A stretch of 64,000 nt of DNA from Flavobacterium hydrocarbonoxydans (GTDB taxonomy: Bacteria > Bacteroidota > Bacteroidia > Flavobacteriales > Flavobacteriaceae): NCBI RefSeq assembly GCF_009789235.1, contig NZ_WSTB01000015.1:26415-90414 (forward strand). Reading direction: 5' to 3'. Made by a program: the position numbers and the translations under genes. Numbering within the stretch: the stretch's first letter is position 1; every line of letters starts with the position of its first letter. Positions 18,875 through 28,640 of the stretch are shown here, one piece after another. The notes below the pieces were generated by a model that was given only the letters and a program-made list of their open reading frames with translations, was not told the DNA's origin and did no database searches.

Positions 18875-21055
18875 TTACAACTTCTTCAATCCCTTTAATT
18901 CTGAAGCAGTTCCTTCTTTGATGCTGATGGCAACACCACCGCCCGAAGCCAGATATTGTTTTAAAATTGTTTTGGAGGTTACAACAACTTTAGAAACGGT
19001 ATATTCCTGAGGATTTTTATCCCAATTGGCCTCTTTTGCATCGGCATAAATAGTGGCGATGAATTTTTTTCCGGCTGGTAAATAATCAAAAGTGATGTTG
19101 GCAGTTCTGGCGTTTTCATCGGTGATTCCACCAATAAACCATTCGTCTTTTCCTTTAGCTTTACGGGCAATTGTAATGTAATCTCCAGGTTCTGCTTCCA
19201 GAATATAACTGTTGTCCCAGTCCACAGCAACATCTTTGATAAACTGAAAAGCATCTGGAAAACGCTCATAATTTCCCGGAATATCAGCTGCCATTTGCAA
19301 CGGACTGTACATCGTTACGTAATATGCCAGTTGTTTCACCAAAGTGGTGTTGACACGCTGCGTGCTTCCTGTTCCGTAATACGAAAGATCGGTCTGGAAA
19401 ATCCCTGGTGTGTAATCCATTGGGCCACCCATTAAGCGGGTAAAAGGTAAAATCGTGGTATGATCCGGTGCTAATCCTCCCATTGATTCAAACTCCGTTC
19501 CACGGGCAGATTCCTGTGCAATCCAGTTTGGGAAAGTTCTATTTAAACCTGTTGGGCGAACCGCTTCGTGGCTGTTAATCATAATTTTATAATCGGCTGC
19601 ACGTTTGGCTACATGAATGTAATGATTCACCATCCATTGTCCGTCATGGTGTTCTCCACGTGGAATAATTTTACCTACATAACCTGTTTTTACAGCATCA
19701 TAACCATTGTCATTCATAAACTCAAAAGCACGGTCTAAACGACGCTCATAATTGGTTGCTGATCCTGAGGTTTCGTGGTGCATGATAATTTTTACTCCTT
19801 TTGAAGCGGCATACGCGTGAACTGCTTTTACATCAAAATCAGGGTAGGCGGTTACATAATCAAAAACTTCCTCTTTCCAGTTGTTGATCCAGTCTTCCCA
19901 ACCGATATTCCATCCTTCGATAAGGATGGCATCAAAACCATTTTTTGAAGCAAAATCTATGTATTCTTTAGCTCGTTCAGTCGTAGCACCGTGTTTTCCG
20001 TTTGGCGTTAATTTGGAAAAATCATCCGTCAGTTTTACATTGTTTTCTTTTCCGAAAGCCCAGGTGCTTTTTCCGGCTACGAAATATTCCCACCAAATTC
20101 CGATGTATTTTACCGGTTTTATCCAGGAAACATCTTTATAACTGGTTGGTTCGTTTAGATTCAGAATTAATTTTGATGCTAAAATATCAGTTGCTTTATC
20201 ACTTACCACAATCGTTCTCCATGGCGATTGTGCATCTGTCTGCATATATCCTTTTGCGCCAACAGCATCTGGTGCCAAATGACTTTTCATTTTGTTAGTT
20301 GCTGCATCCACTTCCAGATACATCGCAGGATAATTGATCAGACCCGCTTCGTGAATGTTGATGTACAAACCGTCATCAGACTTCATCATTGCTGGCGTTT
20401 GCACCGATAATTCTTTGATAGGCCATTGCGAATTGATTTCGATAGTGGCTTTTTTCATCAACGAAGGAAGTTCAGAAATCTTAGAAGTCGTATAAGCATA
20501 TTCGTTGGTATCATAATCTCCCGGAATCCAGAAAATTTTATGATTTCCAGCCAAATTAAATTCGGAACGCTCTTCTTTTATTACAAAATAACTCAAATCA
20601 TTTTGCTTCGGAAACTCATATCTAAAACCTAATCCATCGTTGAATAAACGGAAACGAATTCGGATAAATCGGTTGTTGTTTTTCGCTTGCGCTAAAGTGA
20701 CAACCAATTCGTTGTAGTTGTTGCGAATTGTTTTTTCTTCACCCAAAACCGGATTCCAGGATTCATCAACAGAAGATTGAGCCGAATTTGTAACGGTAAA
20801 ACCATCCATAAAAGAAGGCAAATCTTTCAGTTCAAGCCCTAAAGAACTTGGTTTTACGACTGCTTTTTGTTTGTATGATAATTGGTAACTCGGAATACCG
20901 CCTTCTTTTAATTCAAATTTTAAAGAAAGATTTTTATCTGGCGAAGAAATTTCCTGGGCCTGGGCCCATAAAGAGCTACCGAATACAAAAAGCAACACCG
21001 CTATTTTTTTGCCAAAACGAATTTGAAGCAACATTTTTTGAGATTGAAAATTCAT
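18875..21055 (-). CDS. susB: GH97 alpha-glucosidase (SusB-like)
   Basis: A periplasmic enzyme of 726 residues that releases glucose from starch oligosaccharides. The signal peptide ends LWAQAQ (about residue 34). The N-terminal beta-sandwich is followed by a TIM barrel and a C-terminal beta domain. Glutamates E428 (MHHE), E497 (NSHEAVRPTG), E515 and E521 (QESARGTE) align at a constant offset of 11 with the residues I recall as catalytic or calcium-binding in the Bacteroides SusB enzyme (E439, E508, E526, E532). This points to the inverting GH97 subgroup. It sits between two GH13 genes of the same locus. Confidence 0.95.
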   Translation of the reverse strand: MNFQSQKMLLQIRFGKKIAVLLFVFGSSLWAQAQEISSPDKNLSLKFELKEGGIPSYQLSYKQKAVVKPSSLGLELKDLPSFMDGFTVTNSAQSSVDESWNPVLGEEKTIRNNYNELVVTLAQAKNNNRFIRIRFRLFNDGLGFRYEFPKQNDLSYFVIKEERSEFNLAGNHKIFWIPGDYDTNEYAYTTSKISELPSLMKKATIEINSQWPIKELSVQTPAMMKSDDGLYINIHEAGLINYPAMYLEVDAATNKMKSHLAPDAVGAKGYMQTDAQSPWRTIVVSDKATDILASKLILNLNEPTSYKDVSWIKPVKYIGIWWEYFVAGKSTWAFGKENNVKLTDDFSKLTPNGKHGATTERAKEYIDFASKNGFDAILIEGWNIGWEDWINNWKEEVFDYVTAYPDFDVKAVHAYAASKGVKIIMHHETSGSATNYERRLDRAFEFMNDNGYDAVKTGYVGKIIPRGEHHDGQWMVNHYIHVAKRAADYKIMINSHEAVRPTGLNRTFPNWIAQESARGTEFESMGGLAPDHTTILPFTRLMGGPMDYTPGIFQTDLSYYGTGSTQRVNTTLVKQLAYYVTMYSPLQMAADIPGNYERFPDAFQFIKDVAVDWDNSYILEAEPGDYITIARKAKGKDEWFIGGITDENARTANITFDYLPAGKKFIATIYADAKEANWDKNPQEYTVSKVVVTSKTILKQYLASGGGVAISIKEGTASELKGLKKL

Positions 21056-21104
21056 GTTATTTAGTTTTTTGCAAATCTAATTTATTTTTAAAGTTGCTTC
21101 TCTT

Positions 21105-22481
21105 TTATTTTGTTAATATAAGATATTCATATCCTGACAAAGATACCTCAGCACCCAAATTTATTGTTGCTCCTGAAAGAGCGTCTTTCCAGGTTCCTTT
21201 TAAACTTGGAGCTACAAGATATTTTACGGATCCGCTTGTCAAATTAGACAAAACCAAAACCTTTTCAGCGTCTTTTTCCATAGTAAAAGCACTTACGGCA
21301 TCGTTACTATATCCTTTGAAAGTTCCTTTTTTGACCGCATTACTGGTGTTTCTGAAAGCAATAATTTTTTTGTACTCAGCAAGTAAGTCAGCGTCAGCAG
21401 TGGACCAGTCAATTGGCGTGCGGGAGAAATAATCGATTTTTTGATCGTATCCAATTTCCTGAGCGTTATAAATCATCGGAACCGATTTCATATAAGCCGC
21501 TACTACAAAGGTTGCCACAGATCCTTTTTTACCTCCAAAAAGTTGGATAGGTGTTCCTTCAACCCAATTTACATCGTGGTTGCTGGTGTATCTTACAATT
21601 CTGTTTTCTTCGTTATAATTGCTGGCATATTCTGTAGCATTAGAATCCTGAATGGTGGTTGCAGGTTTTCCTTCTTTGAATACTTTTTCTAAAGTGCTGA
21701 AAAAATTAAATCCAAAAGTATAATCGAAACCAGCCGTAAAATGATTGACTTTTGTTCCCTCAGCCAGCATTAGCATATTTTGTTTTTTAATTCCTCTGAT
21801 TTTTGTAATCGCTTCGGACCAAAAATTTTGCGGAACAAAATCTGCATAATCGCATCGGAACCCATCAATATTGGCAGTATAAACCCAATATTCCATGGCG
21901 TCGATCATAGCCGCTTTCATTTCACTATTATTAAAATCCAATTGCGCCACATCATTATAATTGGTTCCCGGAGGAATAATAATATTTCCGCTTGCATCTT
22001 TCTGGTACCAGTCAGGATGCTGCGTAATCCAGGCATTATCCCAGGCGGTATGATTAGCAACCCAGTCCAGAATTACAGCCATATCTTTTTTATGTGCTTC
22101 TTCGACTAATGTGCGAAGATCTTCCAGAGTTCCAAAATCAGGATTCACCGCTTTGTAATCTTTAACTGCGTAAGGCGAACCTAATTCCCCTGTAGCTCTT
22201 TCTTCTCCCACAGGAAAAACAGGCATTAAGTAAATTACATTTACACCTAAATCCTTAATTTGAGTCAGTCTTTCCTGAACTCCTTTTAAGGTTCCGGCCT
22301 GACTAAAAGCGCGAATATTTACCTGATAAATTACAGCATCTGCTTTGCTTGGCATTTTTTCGAAAACCGACCCATATTGAGTATATGGAGAAATCGGAGC
22401 TGAATCGTCATCAGATGAACTACAGGAAACAAACGCTAACGCAAGCAGTAGTCCCAAAACGATTTTTATATTAAATTTCAT
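21105..22481 (-). CDS. GH13 alpha-amylase lipoprotein (SusG-like)
   Basis: A surface lipoprotein amylase of 458 residues. The lipobox FVSC (Cys20) is followed by SSSDDDS, which fits the Ser/Asp-rich lipoprotein export signal that sends flavobacterial lipoproteins to the cell surface. All four GH13 conserved regions are intact: DWVANH (D139-H144), GFRCD (nucleophile D211), MLAEG (acid E241) and SNHD (D303). It lacks inserted starch-binding modules, unlike the 1123-residue paralogue. It would cut bound starch into oligosaccharides for SusCD. It lies between susB and susE. Confidence 0.93.
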   Translation of the reverse strand: MKFNIKIVLGLLLALAFVSCSSSDDDSAPISPYTQYGSVFEKMPSKADAVIYQVNIRAFSQAGTLKGVQERLTQIKDLGVNVIYLMPVFPVGEERATGELGSPYAVKDYKAVNPDFGTLEDLRTLVEEAHKKDMAVILDWVANHTAWDNAWITQHPDWYQKDASGNIIIPPGTNYNDVAQLDFNNSEMKAAMIDAMEYWVYTANIDGFRCDYADFVPQNFWSEAITKIRGIKKQNMLMLAEGTKVNHFTAGFDYTFGFNFFSTLEKVFKEGKPATTIQDSNATEYASNYNEENRIVRYTSNHDVNWVEGTPIQLFGGKKGSVATFVVAAYMKSVPMIYNAQEIGYDQKIDYFSRTPIDWSTADADLLAEYKKIIAFRNTSNAVKKGTFKGYSNDAVSAFTMEKDAEKVLVLSNLTSGSVKYLVAPSLKGTWKDALSGATINLGAEVSLSGYEYLILTK

Positions 22482-22617
22482 AATTTTTTGAATTTTAGTT
22501 TTTAATAAGTTCCGGGTTTATTCCAGAACTTCTACTGTTTTCAGGTCATTAAGAATAGCCTGCCTTTCACGAATGAAAGACAAGCATTCTGTAACCAAAC
22601 TAACTTAGAATTTTTTA

Positions 22618-23697
22618 TTATTTTTTTGTAATGGTGTACGTCGCTGTTGGAGGATATCCAAGGTTAGCAGGATCGACATCATTTATTGACAGGGTAATTT
22701 CGTAAGTACCGGCTTCACCAACATAGTGCGCACCCGGATCATCAAGATGTACCATTCCGTCTGTTGTGTTTTTTGGTCCGTAATTGATCGTCCAGTTGTT
22801 ATTTAGTCTGAATTTTACGTTTCCGGCAACCAGCGTCGTGGTAATTTTCCAGATTTTAAGCTGATGATCGTATGACATTGGTGTACTGTTGTCCCAGCTT
22901 CCAGCGGTTCCGTCTCCTACAATTCCCCACGAATAAGGAGTTGCTGACCATTTTAAGGTGTTTAGATTGGCTTTTACCTGATACGTTCCTGCGCCTGGCA
23001 TTACCAAATCAGTATCGCTCATGTTTTTAAGGTTTCCAGCTCCGTCATCTCCATAAAATTGTGCCCAGTTTCTTGCTGTGTTTAATTTAAAGCCTAAACC
23101 AGCTCCTTCCGGAATTTCAACATAACCCTGATAAACACCGGTTTGTATGGCACTTAAAGCAGCAGCTGTTTCTACAGCCCATCCCTGATAACTTCCCGGC
23201 ATATAAATTTCGCCAAAAACAACCTTTTTTTCATAAGGCGTAACCGTTAAGGTAATCTCATTCGAATACACTTTATGGTCTAAACTGGCTTCTACACGAA
23301 CAACTAATTTTCCTGGAATATCAATAGCAAGTCCTAAATCTGTAGCTATTTTGTTTAAATCTCTTCCTATTAGAGCTTTGCTTAAAACATCTTCGCCCAC
23401 TTCAACCCTTTTGGCTTTTTGCCAGGCAGTTGGACCTGTAATACCTGAGATTACATCAATTTGTAAAGCATACGTAACTGCTGTACCAACAGGAAATTGG
23501 ACTGACGGCCATGAAAACAGCACAACAGATTCATCTGAATTATCTTCTGTAAGTACCAATGTGGTTGCAGAAGCCTCAATGTCTGCCGGAAAAGTAACTT
23601 TTTTCAAAGTCGTTGTTTGGGCGGATTCATTTTCACAGGAGGCACCCAAAAAAAGCAAGCTGCCTAATATGAATAATTTATTTATATATTTTTTCAT
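22618..23697 (-). CDS. susE: SusE/SusF-family starch-binding outer membrane lipoprotein
   Basis: A 359-residue lipoprotein with lipobox GASC (Cys21). The SusE N-terminal domain (about 25-155, with VLFSWPSVQFPVGTAVTYALQID) is followed by two tandem starch-binding-like beta-sandwich repeats (about 160-255 and 258-357), each with a SWxxx/WxxxW-type aromatic pattern (YQGWAVETA, AGSWDNSTPMSYD). It should help hold glucan at the cell surface. The gene lies 12 bases after susD, so it is in the same operon. Confidence 0.92.
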   Translation of the reverse strand: MKKYINKLFILGSLLFLGASCENESAQTTTLKKVTFPADIEASATTLVLTEDNSDESVVLFSWPSVQFPVGTAVTYALQIDVISGITGPTAWQKAKRVEVGEDVLSKALIGRDLNKIATDLGLAIDIPGKLVVRVEASLDHKVYSNEITLTVTPYEKKVVFGEIYMPGSYQGWAVETAAALSAIQTGVYQGYVEIPEGAGLGFKLNTARNWAQFYGDDGAGNLKNMSDTDLVMPGAGTYQVKANLNTLKWSATPYSWGIVGDGTAGSWDNSTPMSYDHQLKIWKITTTLVAGNVKFRLNNNWTINYGPKNTTDGMVHLDDPGAHYVGEAGTYEITLSINDVDPANLGYPPTATYTITKK

Positions 23698-23709
23698 GAT
23701 AGTTTGTTT

Positions 23710-25224
23710 TTATTGCGGGTAGCCCGGATTTTGTTTCAGCGCTTTATTTGCATTTAAAGCAGATGTTGGAATAGGGAATAACTTTCGGAAATCAGGCGAT
23801 ACACCTCTGAATTCGTTTGCTAATAAAAATTTATTAAAACGAATCATATCCTGTCTTCTGTGGCCTTCCCAGTTTAACTCAAAACCTCTTTCGTTATAAA
23901 CATCATCCAGTGTTGGGTTTGCATCCAGTGCATTTAATCCAGCACGTTGTCTGATTTGATCTACAAAAGGTTTTGCTGCTCCAGGATTTCCTAAACGAAC
24001 ATTACACTCCGCTATCATCAAAAGCACATCAGCGTATCTGTAAATCGGAAAATCATTAGAAGCTCCTCCTCCGGTACTTACTCCAGCAGGATAAAATTTT
24101 ACATTACGAACACCTGCCTGCGGATCTGCTCCCGGAAGATCTATAGACTGAACAGTTAATGAATAATTAACTCCTCCAGGCTGTTCGCCTACTAAAAACT
24201 GCTTTTTACGAATATCGTTATCTGCATATTTCAGGTAATATTGTGTTGGGACAATAGTACCATTCCAGCCACTAAATCCAAATACAGCTTGTGCATGAGG
24301 ACCATAAAGGCTTCTAACGCCGTAAACATTACGCGACAAAACATCAACAGTAGCATAAATGGATAAAATAGTTTCATCCTGAGGTGAAACATCCCCAAAC
24401 AATTCATAATATTTATTTCCTAAAGGATTAGATGCGTCAGCAGCACCTGAGTGAAGTGTAAATCCGCCTTCGCTTACTTTATTACAAGCCGCAAGACATT
24501 CATTCCATTTTGCTTCGCCAGTATAAACCTCAGCATTCAGATATACTTTTGCCAATACGGTATAAGCTGCCCATTTGTTGAATCTTCCGTAATAGTCTGC
24601 TCCTTTGGTACCCGAAAGTAATTCTACATTGTCTTTTAGTTCCTTTACAATAAAATTATAAATTTCTTTACGGCTCACTTGTGGAATTTTATCTCCATCA
24701 ATTTTGTTTTCTGTAAAAAAAGGAACATCTCCAAAATCATCAATCAATAAATAATAGAAAAAAGCACGCAATGTTTTCGCTTCGGCAATTTTTGAAGCAT
24801 CTGCATTTGATTTTTCTAATAATTCTATTGCTAAATTGGCTTTGAAAATACATCTGTACAGCCAGTTCCAGGTATTGTCGATGATACCTTCAGTTGGCAA
24901 CCAGCCATGTTTATGGAAACGTGCAAAATCCTGTTGCCAGTTACCATCATTTCTATGCGGAATAACCTGTTCATCAGATGCCATGCAATTCATGTCATAC
25001 CAGCCATTATCTGCTCCAGCATAGCCTACACCATTATATCCGTCTCTATTAAATTCTCCCGGAATTTGGGCGTAAATGCTTGCAAGTAAACTATTGGTTC
25101 CTTCGGGAGTTGCGTAAAACTCATCTGCAGGATATTGGTCATATACCGTTTCACTAACATCGGTACAACTAAACAAGGCAAGGAAACATAAGCTTCCAGC
25201 CCACAATATATTTTTAATTTTCAT
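23710..25224 (-). CDS. susD: RagB/SusD-family nutrient uptake outer membrane lipoprotein
   Basis: A 504-residue surface glycan-binding lipoprotein that forms the lid over SusC. The lipobox is LFSC (Cys20). Helical TPR-like pairs appear through the N-terminal half (WNWLYRCIFKANLAIELLE, EAKTLRAFFYYLLIDDFGDVPFFT). The C-terminal block FPIYRYADVLLMIAECNVRLG with a closing ERGFELNWEGHRRQDMIRF segment is the SusD signature. It starts 8 bases after the susC stop codon. Confidence 0.97.
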   Translation of the reverse strand: MKIKNILWAGSLCFLALFSCTDVSETVYDQYPADEFYATPEGTNSLLASIYAQIPGEFNRDGYNGVGYAGADNGWYDMNCMASDEQVIPHRNDGNWQQDFARFHKHGWLPTEGIIDNTWNWLYRCIFKANLAIELLEKSNADASKIAEAKTLRAFFYYLLIDDFGDVPFFTENKIDGDKIPQVSRKEIYNFIVKELKDNVELLSGTKGADYYGRFNKWAAYTVLAKVYLNAEVYTGEAKWNECLAACNKVSEGGFTLHSGAADASNPLGNKYYELFGDVSPQDETILSIYATVDVLSRNVYGVRSLYGPHAQAVFGFSGWNGTIVPTQYYLKYADNDIRKKQFLVGEQPGGVNYSLTVQSIDLPGADPQAGVRNVKFYPAGVSTGGGASNDFPIYRYADVLLMIAECNVRLGNPGAAKPFVDQIRQRAGLNALDANPTLDDVYNERGFELNWEGHRRQDMIRFNKFLLANEFRGVSPDFRKLFPIPTSALNANKALKQNPGYPQ

Positions 25225-25232
25225 TTCTTTTA

Positions 25233-28200
25233 CTATTTAAATTTTACACTTAAACCAAATGCAATACTTCTGGTACGAGGATAAATCCCTCTGTCTCCAC
25301 CAAAGTTGTCTGCAGGATTCCCACTTCCACTTATATTTAATTCCGGATCCATACCTGTATAATCAGTAAAGAGTAATAAATTATTTCCTGTAAGAGAAAG
25401 TCGAACCGAATCAACATATTTATCTGTAAAACGGAAACTATAACCCGCTGTAATATTATCTAATCGAATAAAAGAACCATCTTCTAACCATAAATCTGAG
25501 CTGTAGGTAGAAGTAACAATTCCTTTGTCAACAGCGCTTTCTAAAACATTCGATTTACCAACATTCTCCAGCATGCTTAACCTTTGATTAAGTGCATTGT
25601 AAATTTTATTTCCTCCTGAACCTCTCCATAACATCGAAACATCAAAATCTTTATATCGATAAGATGGGTTGAAAGCAAAAGTATAAGTTGGTAAAGCGGA
25701 ACCTGCGTAATAACGATCCGGGCTATCGGCATTTTGATTGATAACACCTCCGCTTCCGTCACGATCCAATACTGTTTCTGCATTATTACCATCTACCCCC
25801 GTAGATTCCAGAATATAAAAGGCTCCCACTGGCTTTCCTTTTACCAAATAAGAATTTGCAGTTCCCCAACCTACGTAAGCCGTCGTTAGATCCTGACCAT
25901 TATAATTTCCGTTTAGGTTAAGTACTTCATTTTTCATAAATGAAACGTTACCTCCTACTGTAAGGGTGCTGTTGTCTGTTTTGATGACATCATACGCCAA
26001 TGAAGCCTCCAATCCTTTATTTGAAATACTTCCTACATTCGCTTTTATGTAATTGTAGTCGTTTCCTTGCTGAGTTAAGGTATAATCCAGTAATAAATCA
26101 TCGGTTGTGGCATCGTAAACATCAACCGTTCCTCTTAATCGATTGTCTAAAAGGGCAAAGTCAAGACCTATATTGGTTTGTTTTTTCGTTTCCCACTTCA
26201 AGTCAGGATTTGCATTTTGTTTTGCACCATAATTTGTGATTTGTGATCCTCCAAAATAAGTTAATCCACGGTTACCGATTAAGGCGATAGAGTTTTGAGG
26301 CATAAGCCCCTGTTGGTTTCCTGTTACACCATATCCTGCACGCAATTTCAATTCAGTGAACAAACTTTGATTCTCCATAAAAGACTCCTTGTTGATTTGC
26401 CAGGCTACAGATGCAGATGGAAAATCTCCCCATTTATTGTTTACCCCAAATACAGATGCACCATCACGTCTGAAACTCCCTGTAAACAAATAACGATTAA
26501 GCAAAGAATAGTTTACACGTCCTAAAAAAGAGACCAATGTTCTGTCGTTTTTGTATGATGTCATATCACCAGGAGAAACTTTAGAAAGATCCCCTAACTG
26601 AAGCGCATTGTAAGTAGTCTTATCACTGATAAACCCTTTTACACGTGCATAATTTCCCTGATAGGTCTGATTTTGCCATTCGTATAGCGCCAATGCATTT
26701 ATACTGTGAACACCAAAAGTTCTTTTATAGGTAAGACTGGCATTCATCAGTTTTTCGTTTTGCTTTTGGTCTGTAATGTCTGCATATCCCTTTTGATCAA
26801 TTGCATAGGCATTTGTCGATGCGGCAGGCAGATAATAACCAGACATTACATTTGTTTTTCTCCAGCTTCCAAACCAGCTTGCAACCAAACCTTTGGCTAC
26901 ATCCAGATCTGCTTTCAGACTTCCAAATAAATTATCTTCCTGTCTTTCATTGGTAACCGTTTGTGCCGCTGCATAAGGGTTTAAATATTGAAACACATTA
27001 GGATCTGTAAAATAACTTCCATCCGTATTATACACAGGATCTGTTGGTCGCATCAAATAGGCATTTGTAATCAAATTTGACATATAGGCCGCTGTCCCGA
27101 TATCGCCAATAGAGTTATTGCCATTGATAATCCCGTTAGTCAAATTAAAAGTCAGTTTTAATTTATCATCAAGGGCTGTTTGTGTTGCCTGAACACGTCC
27201 AATGTATTTTTTATTATTTGTGTTTATAACAACTCCATCCTGTAAAATAGCTGTTATAGAAGCTCTGTAGTTAAATTTATCCGTTCCTCCACCAAAAGAC
27301 AAAGTATGCGTTTGTGTGATTCCGGTTTGTGTCAAAAGACCATACCAATCCGTATCTGAACCATGATTGGATGAAGCTGGCACTCCTAATGTTTGAGCCG
27401 TTTTCCACCATTGATTCGCATCTAGCATATCCAGTTTTTTTGGAATGAAATCTAAAGATGTAGAACCAATATACTCCAAGGTAGTTCTTCCTGCTTTGTT
27501 CTTTTTTGTTGTTACAATGATTACACCTGGCGCTCCTCTTGAACCGTAAACCGCAGTAGCCGAAGCATCTTTCAAAATATCCATGCTTTCAATTTCGCTA
27601 GGCGGAACCTGATTTAGCAAATCCATATTTCCCTGGATTCCATCTACCACTACCAATGGATCGTTTCCTCCAATCAAAGAACCAATTCCGCGAATACGAA
27701 CACTTGGCCCTGATCCTGGTTCACTACCAATTTGTGTAATATTTACACCCGCCGCTTTTCCTGAAATCAACTGTAACGGATTTACAATAGCCCCCTGATT
27801 CATCTCTTTTGCATTGATAGAAGAAACAGCTCCCGTAACATCTCTTTTAGCTGTAGAACCATATCCTACCACTACAATTTCCTGTAAATCTGTAGTATCC
27901 GGAAAAAGCTGAATATTGATGTTTTTCTGGTTAGCAACCACTCTTTTGGGTTTGTATCCAATAAAAGTTACTACAATTACTGAGTTGCTGCTTTCAACTG
28001 TAAGTTTATATTTCCCGTCAAAATCGGTCACCATACCGTTTTTTGATCCTTCTTCAAAAACGGAAGCTCCAGGTAAAGGCATACCATTTTCATCGGTAAT
28101 AATCCCGGATACCGTTATCTTCTCTGGTTGTATAGTTTCCGTTCTGAGTTCCGGCTTTTTTAGGATAATCTGCGTATCTCGCACCCTGAATTCAGTAGGA

Positions 28201-28508
28201 GTTCCTTTAAAAAGTTTATCCAAAACAATATCGATCGATTGATTTTTAACTGAAATCGAAATCACCCGGTCTAAGTCGATATCATTCAGTTTGTAAATAA
28301 ATCTAAAATCTGTTTTTTGTTCTATGGTCTCAATAACCTTCTCGATTGTTGAATTGTTTAATTCTAAAGTTACTTTTGTTTTTTGGGCATAAGTATTCCC
28401 TCGAATATTAAACACGGCGACCAAAATAAGTAAGGCTGTTAGTTTCAATTTTAGGTCAATTTTGAATATTGGGAACAAAAATCCCATATCCTTTGATTTT
28501 TTTTTCAT
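25233..28508 (-). CDS. susC: SusC/RagA-family TonB-dependent transporter with signalling (STN) domain
   Basis: An outer membrane oligosaccharide transporter of 1091 residues. After the signal peptide (about 20-41) comes an STN domain (about 45-117, ELNNSTIEKVIETIEQKT). A carboxypeptidase-like domain follows (about 130-202), then the TonB box region (QEIVVVGYG, about 209) and the plug (SINAKEMNQGAIVNPLQLISGKAAGV, GIGSLIGGNDPLVVVDGI). The 22-strand barrel ends in KFK. The STN domain is the part that contacts a FecR anti-sigma, and a fecR/ECF sigma pair lies directly upstream. Ligand binding here probably induces the locus. Confidence 0.97.
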   Translation of the reverse strand: MKKKSKDMGFLFPIFKIDLKLKLTALLILVAVFNIRGNTYAQKTKVTLELNNSTIEKVIETIEQKTDFRFIYKLNDIDLDRVISISVKNQSIDIVLDKLFKGTPTEFRVRDTQIILKKPELRTETIQPEKITVSGIITDENGMPLPGASVFEEGSKNGMVTDFDGKYKLTVESSNSVIVVTFIGYKPKRVVANQKNINIQLFPDTTDLQEIVVVGYGSTAKRDVTGAVSSINAKEMNQGAIVNPLQLISGKAAGVNITQIGSEPGSGPSVRIRGIGSLIGGNDPLVVVDGIQGNMDLLNQVPPSEIESMDILKDASATAVYGSRGAPGVIIVTTKKNKAGRTTLEYIGSTSLDFIPKKLDMLDANQWWKTAQTLGVPASSNHGSDTDWYGLLTQTGITQTHTLSFGGGTDKFNYRASITAILQDGVVINTNNKKYIGRVQATQTALDDKLKLTFNLTNGIINGNNSIGDIGTAAYMSNLITNAYLMRPTDPVYNTDGSYFTDPNVFQYLNPYAAAQTVTNERQEDNLFGSLKADLDVAKGLVASWFGSWRKTNVMSGYYLPAASTNAYAIDQKGYADITDQKQNEKLMNASLTYKRTFGVHSINALALYEWQNQTYQGNYARVKGFISDKTTYNALQLGDLSKVSPGDMTSYKNDRTLVSFLGRVNYSLLNRYLFTGSFRRDGASVFGVNNKWGDFPSASVAWQINKESFMENQSLFTELKLRAGYGVTGNQQGLMPQNSIALIGNRGLTYFGGSQITNYGAKQNANPDLKWETKKQTNIGLDFALLDNRLRGTVDVYDATTDDLLLDYTLTQQGNDYNYIKANVGSISNKGLEASLAYDVIKTDNSTLTVGGNVSFMKNEVLNLNGNYNGQDLTTAYVGWGTANSYLVKGKPVGAFYILESTGVDGNNAETVLDRDGSGGVINQNADSPDRYYAGSALPTYTFAFNPSYRYKDFDVSMLWRGSGGNKIYNALNQRLSMLENVGKSNVLESAVDKGIVTSTYSSDLWLEDGSFIRLDNITAGYSFRFTDKYVDSVRLSLTGNNLLLFTDYTGMDPELNISGSGNPADNFGGDRGIYPRTRSIAFGLSVKFK

Positions 28509-28557
28509 AATTTTGTTAATTGATTGTAGTTAATTCGTTATATTCAATCACTTAGTT

Positions 28558-28588
28558 AATCGGAAATTGTTCGCAGCTCTTTCCGATT
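28558..28588. promoter_or_regulatory. Hairpin in the fecR-susC gap
   Basis: aatcggaaa (28558-28566) pairs with tttccgatt (28580-28588). On the minus strand, along the direction of susC transcription, no T run follows; the T run lies on the plus side. It may be a leader structure of susC or mark the fecR end. Low certainty. Confidence 0.35.
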
Positions 28589-28640
28589 TTTTTTATTCTA
28601 GTATTTTTACTTCTTCATCTTTTTTCATTGGTTTTAGTGG

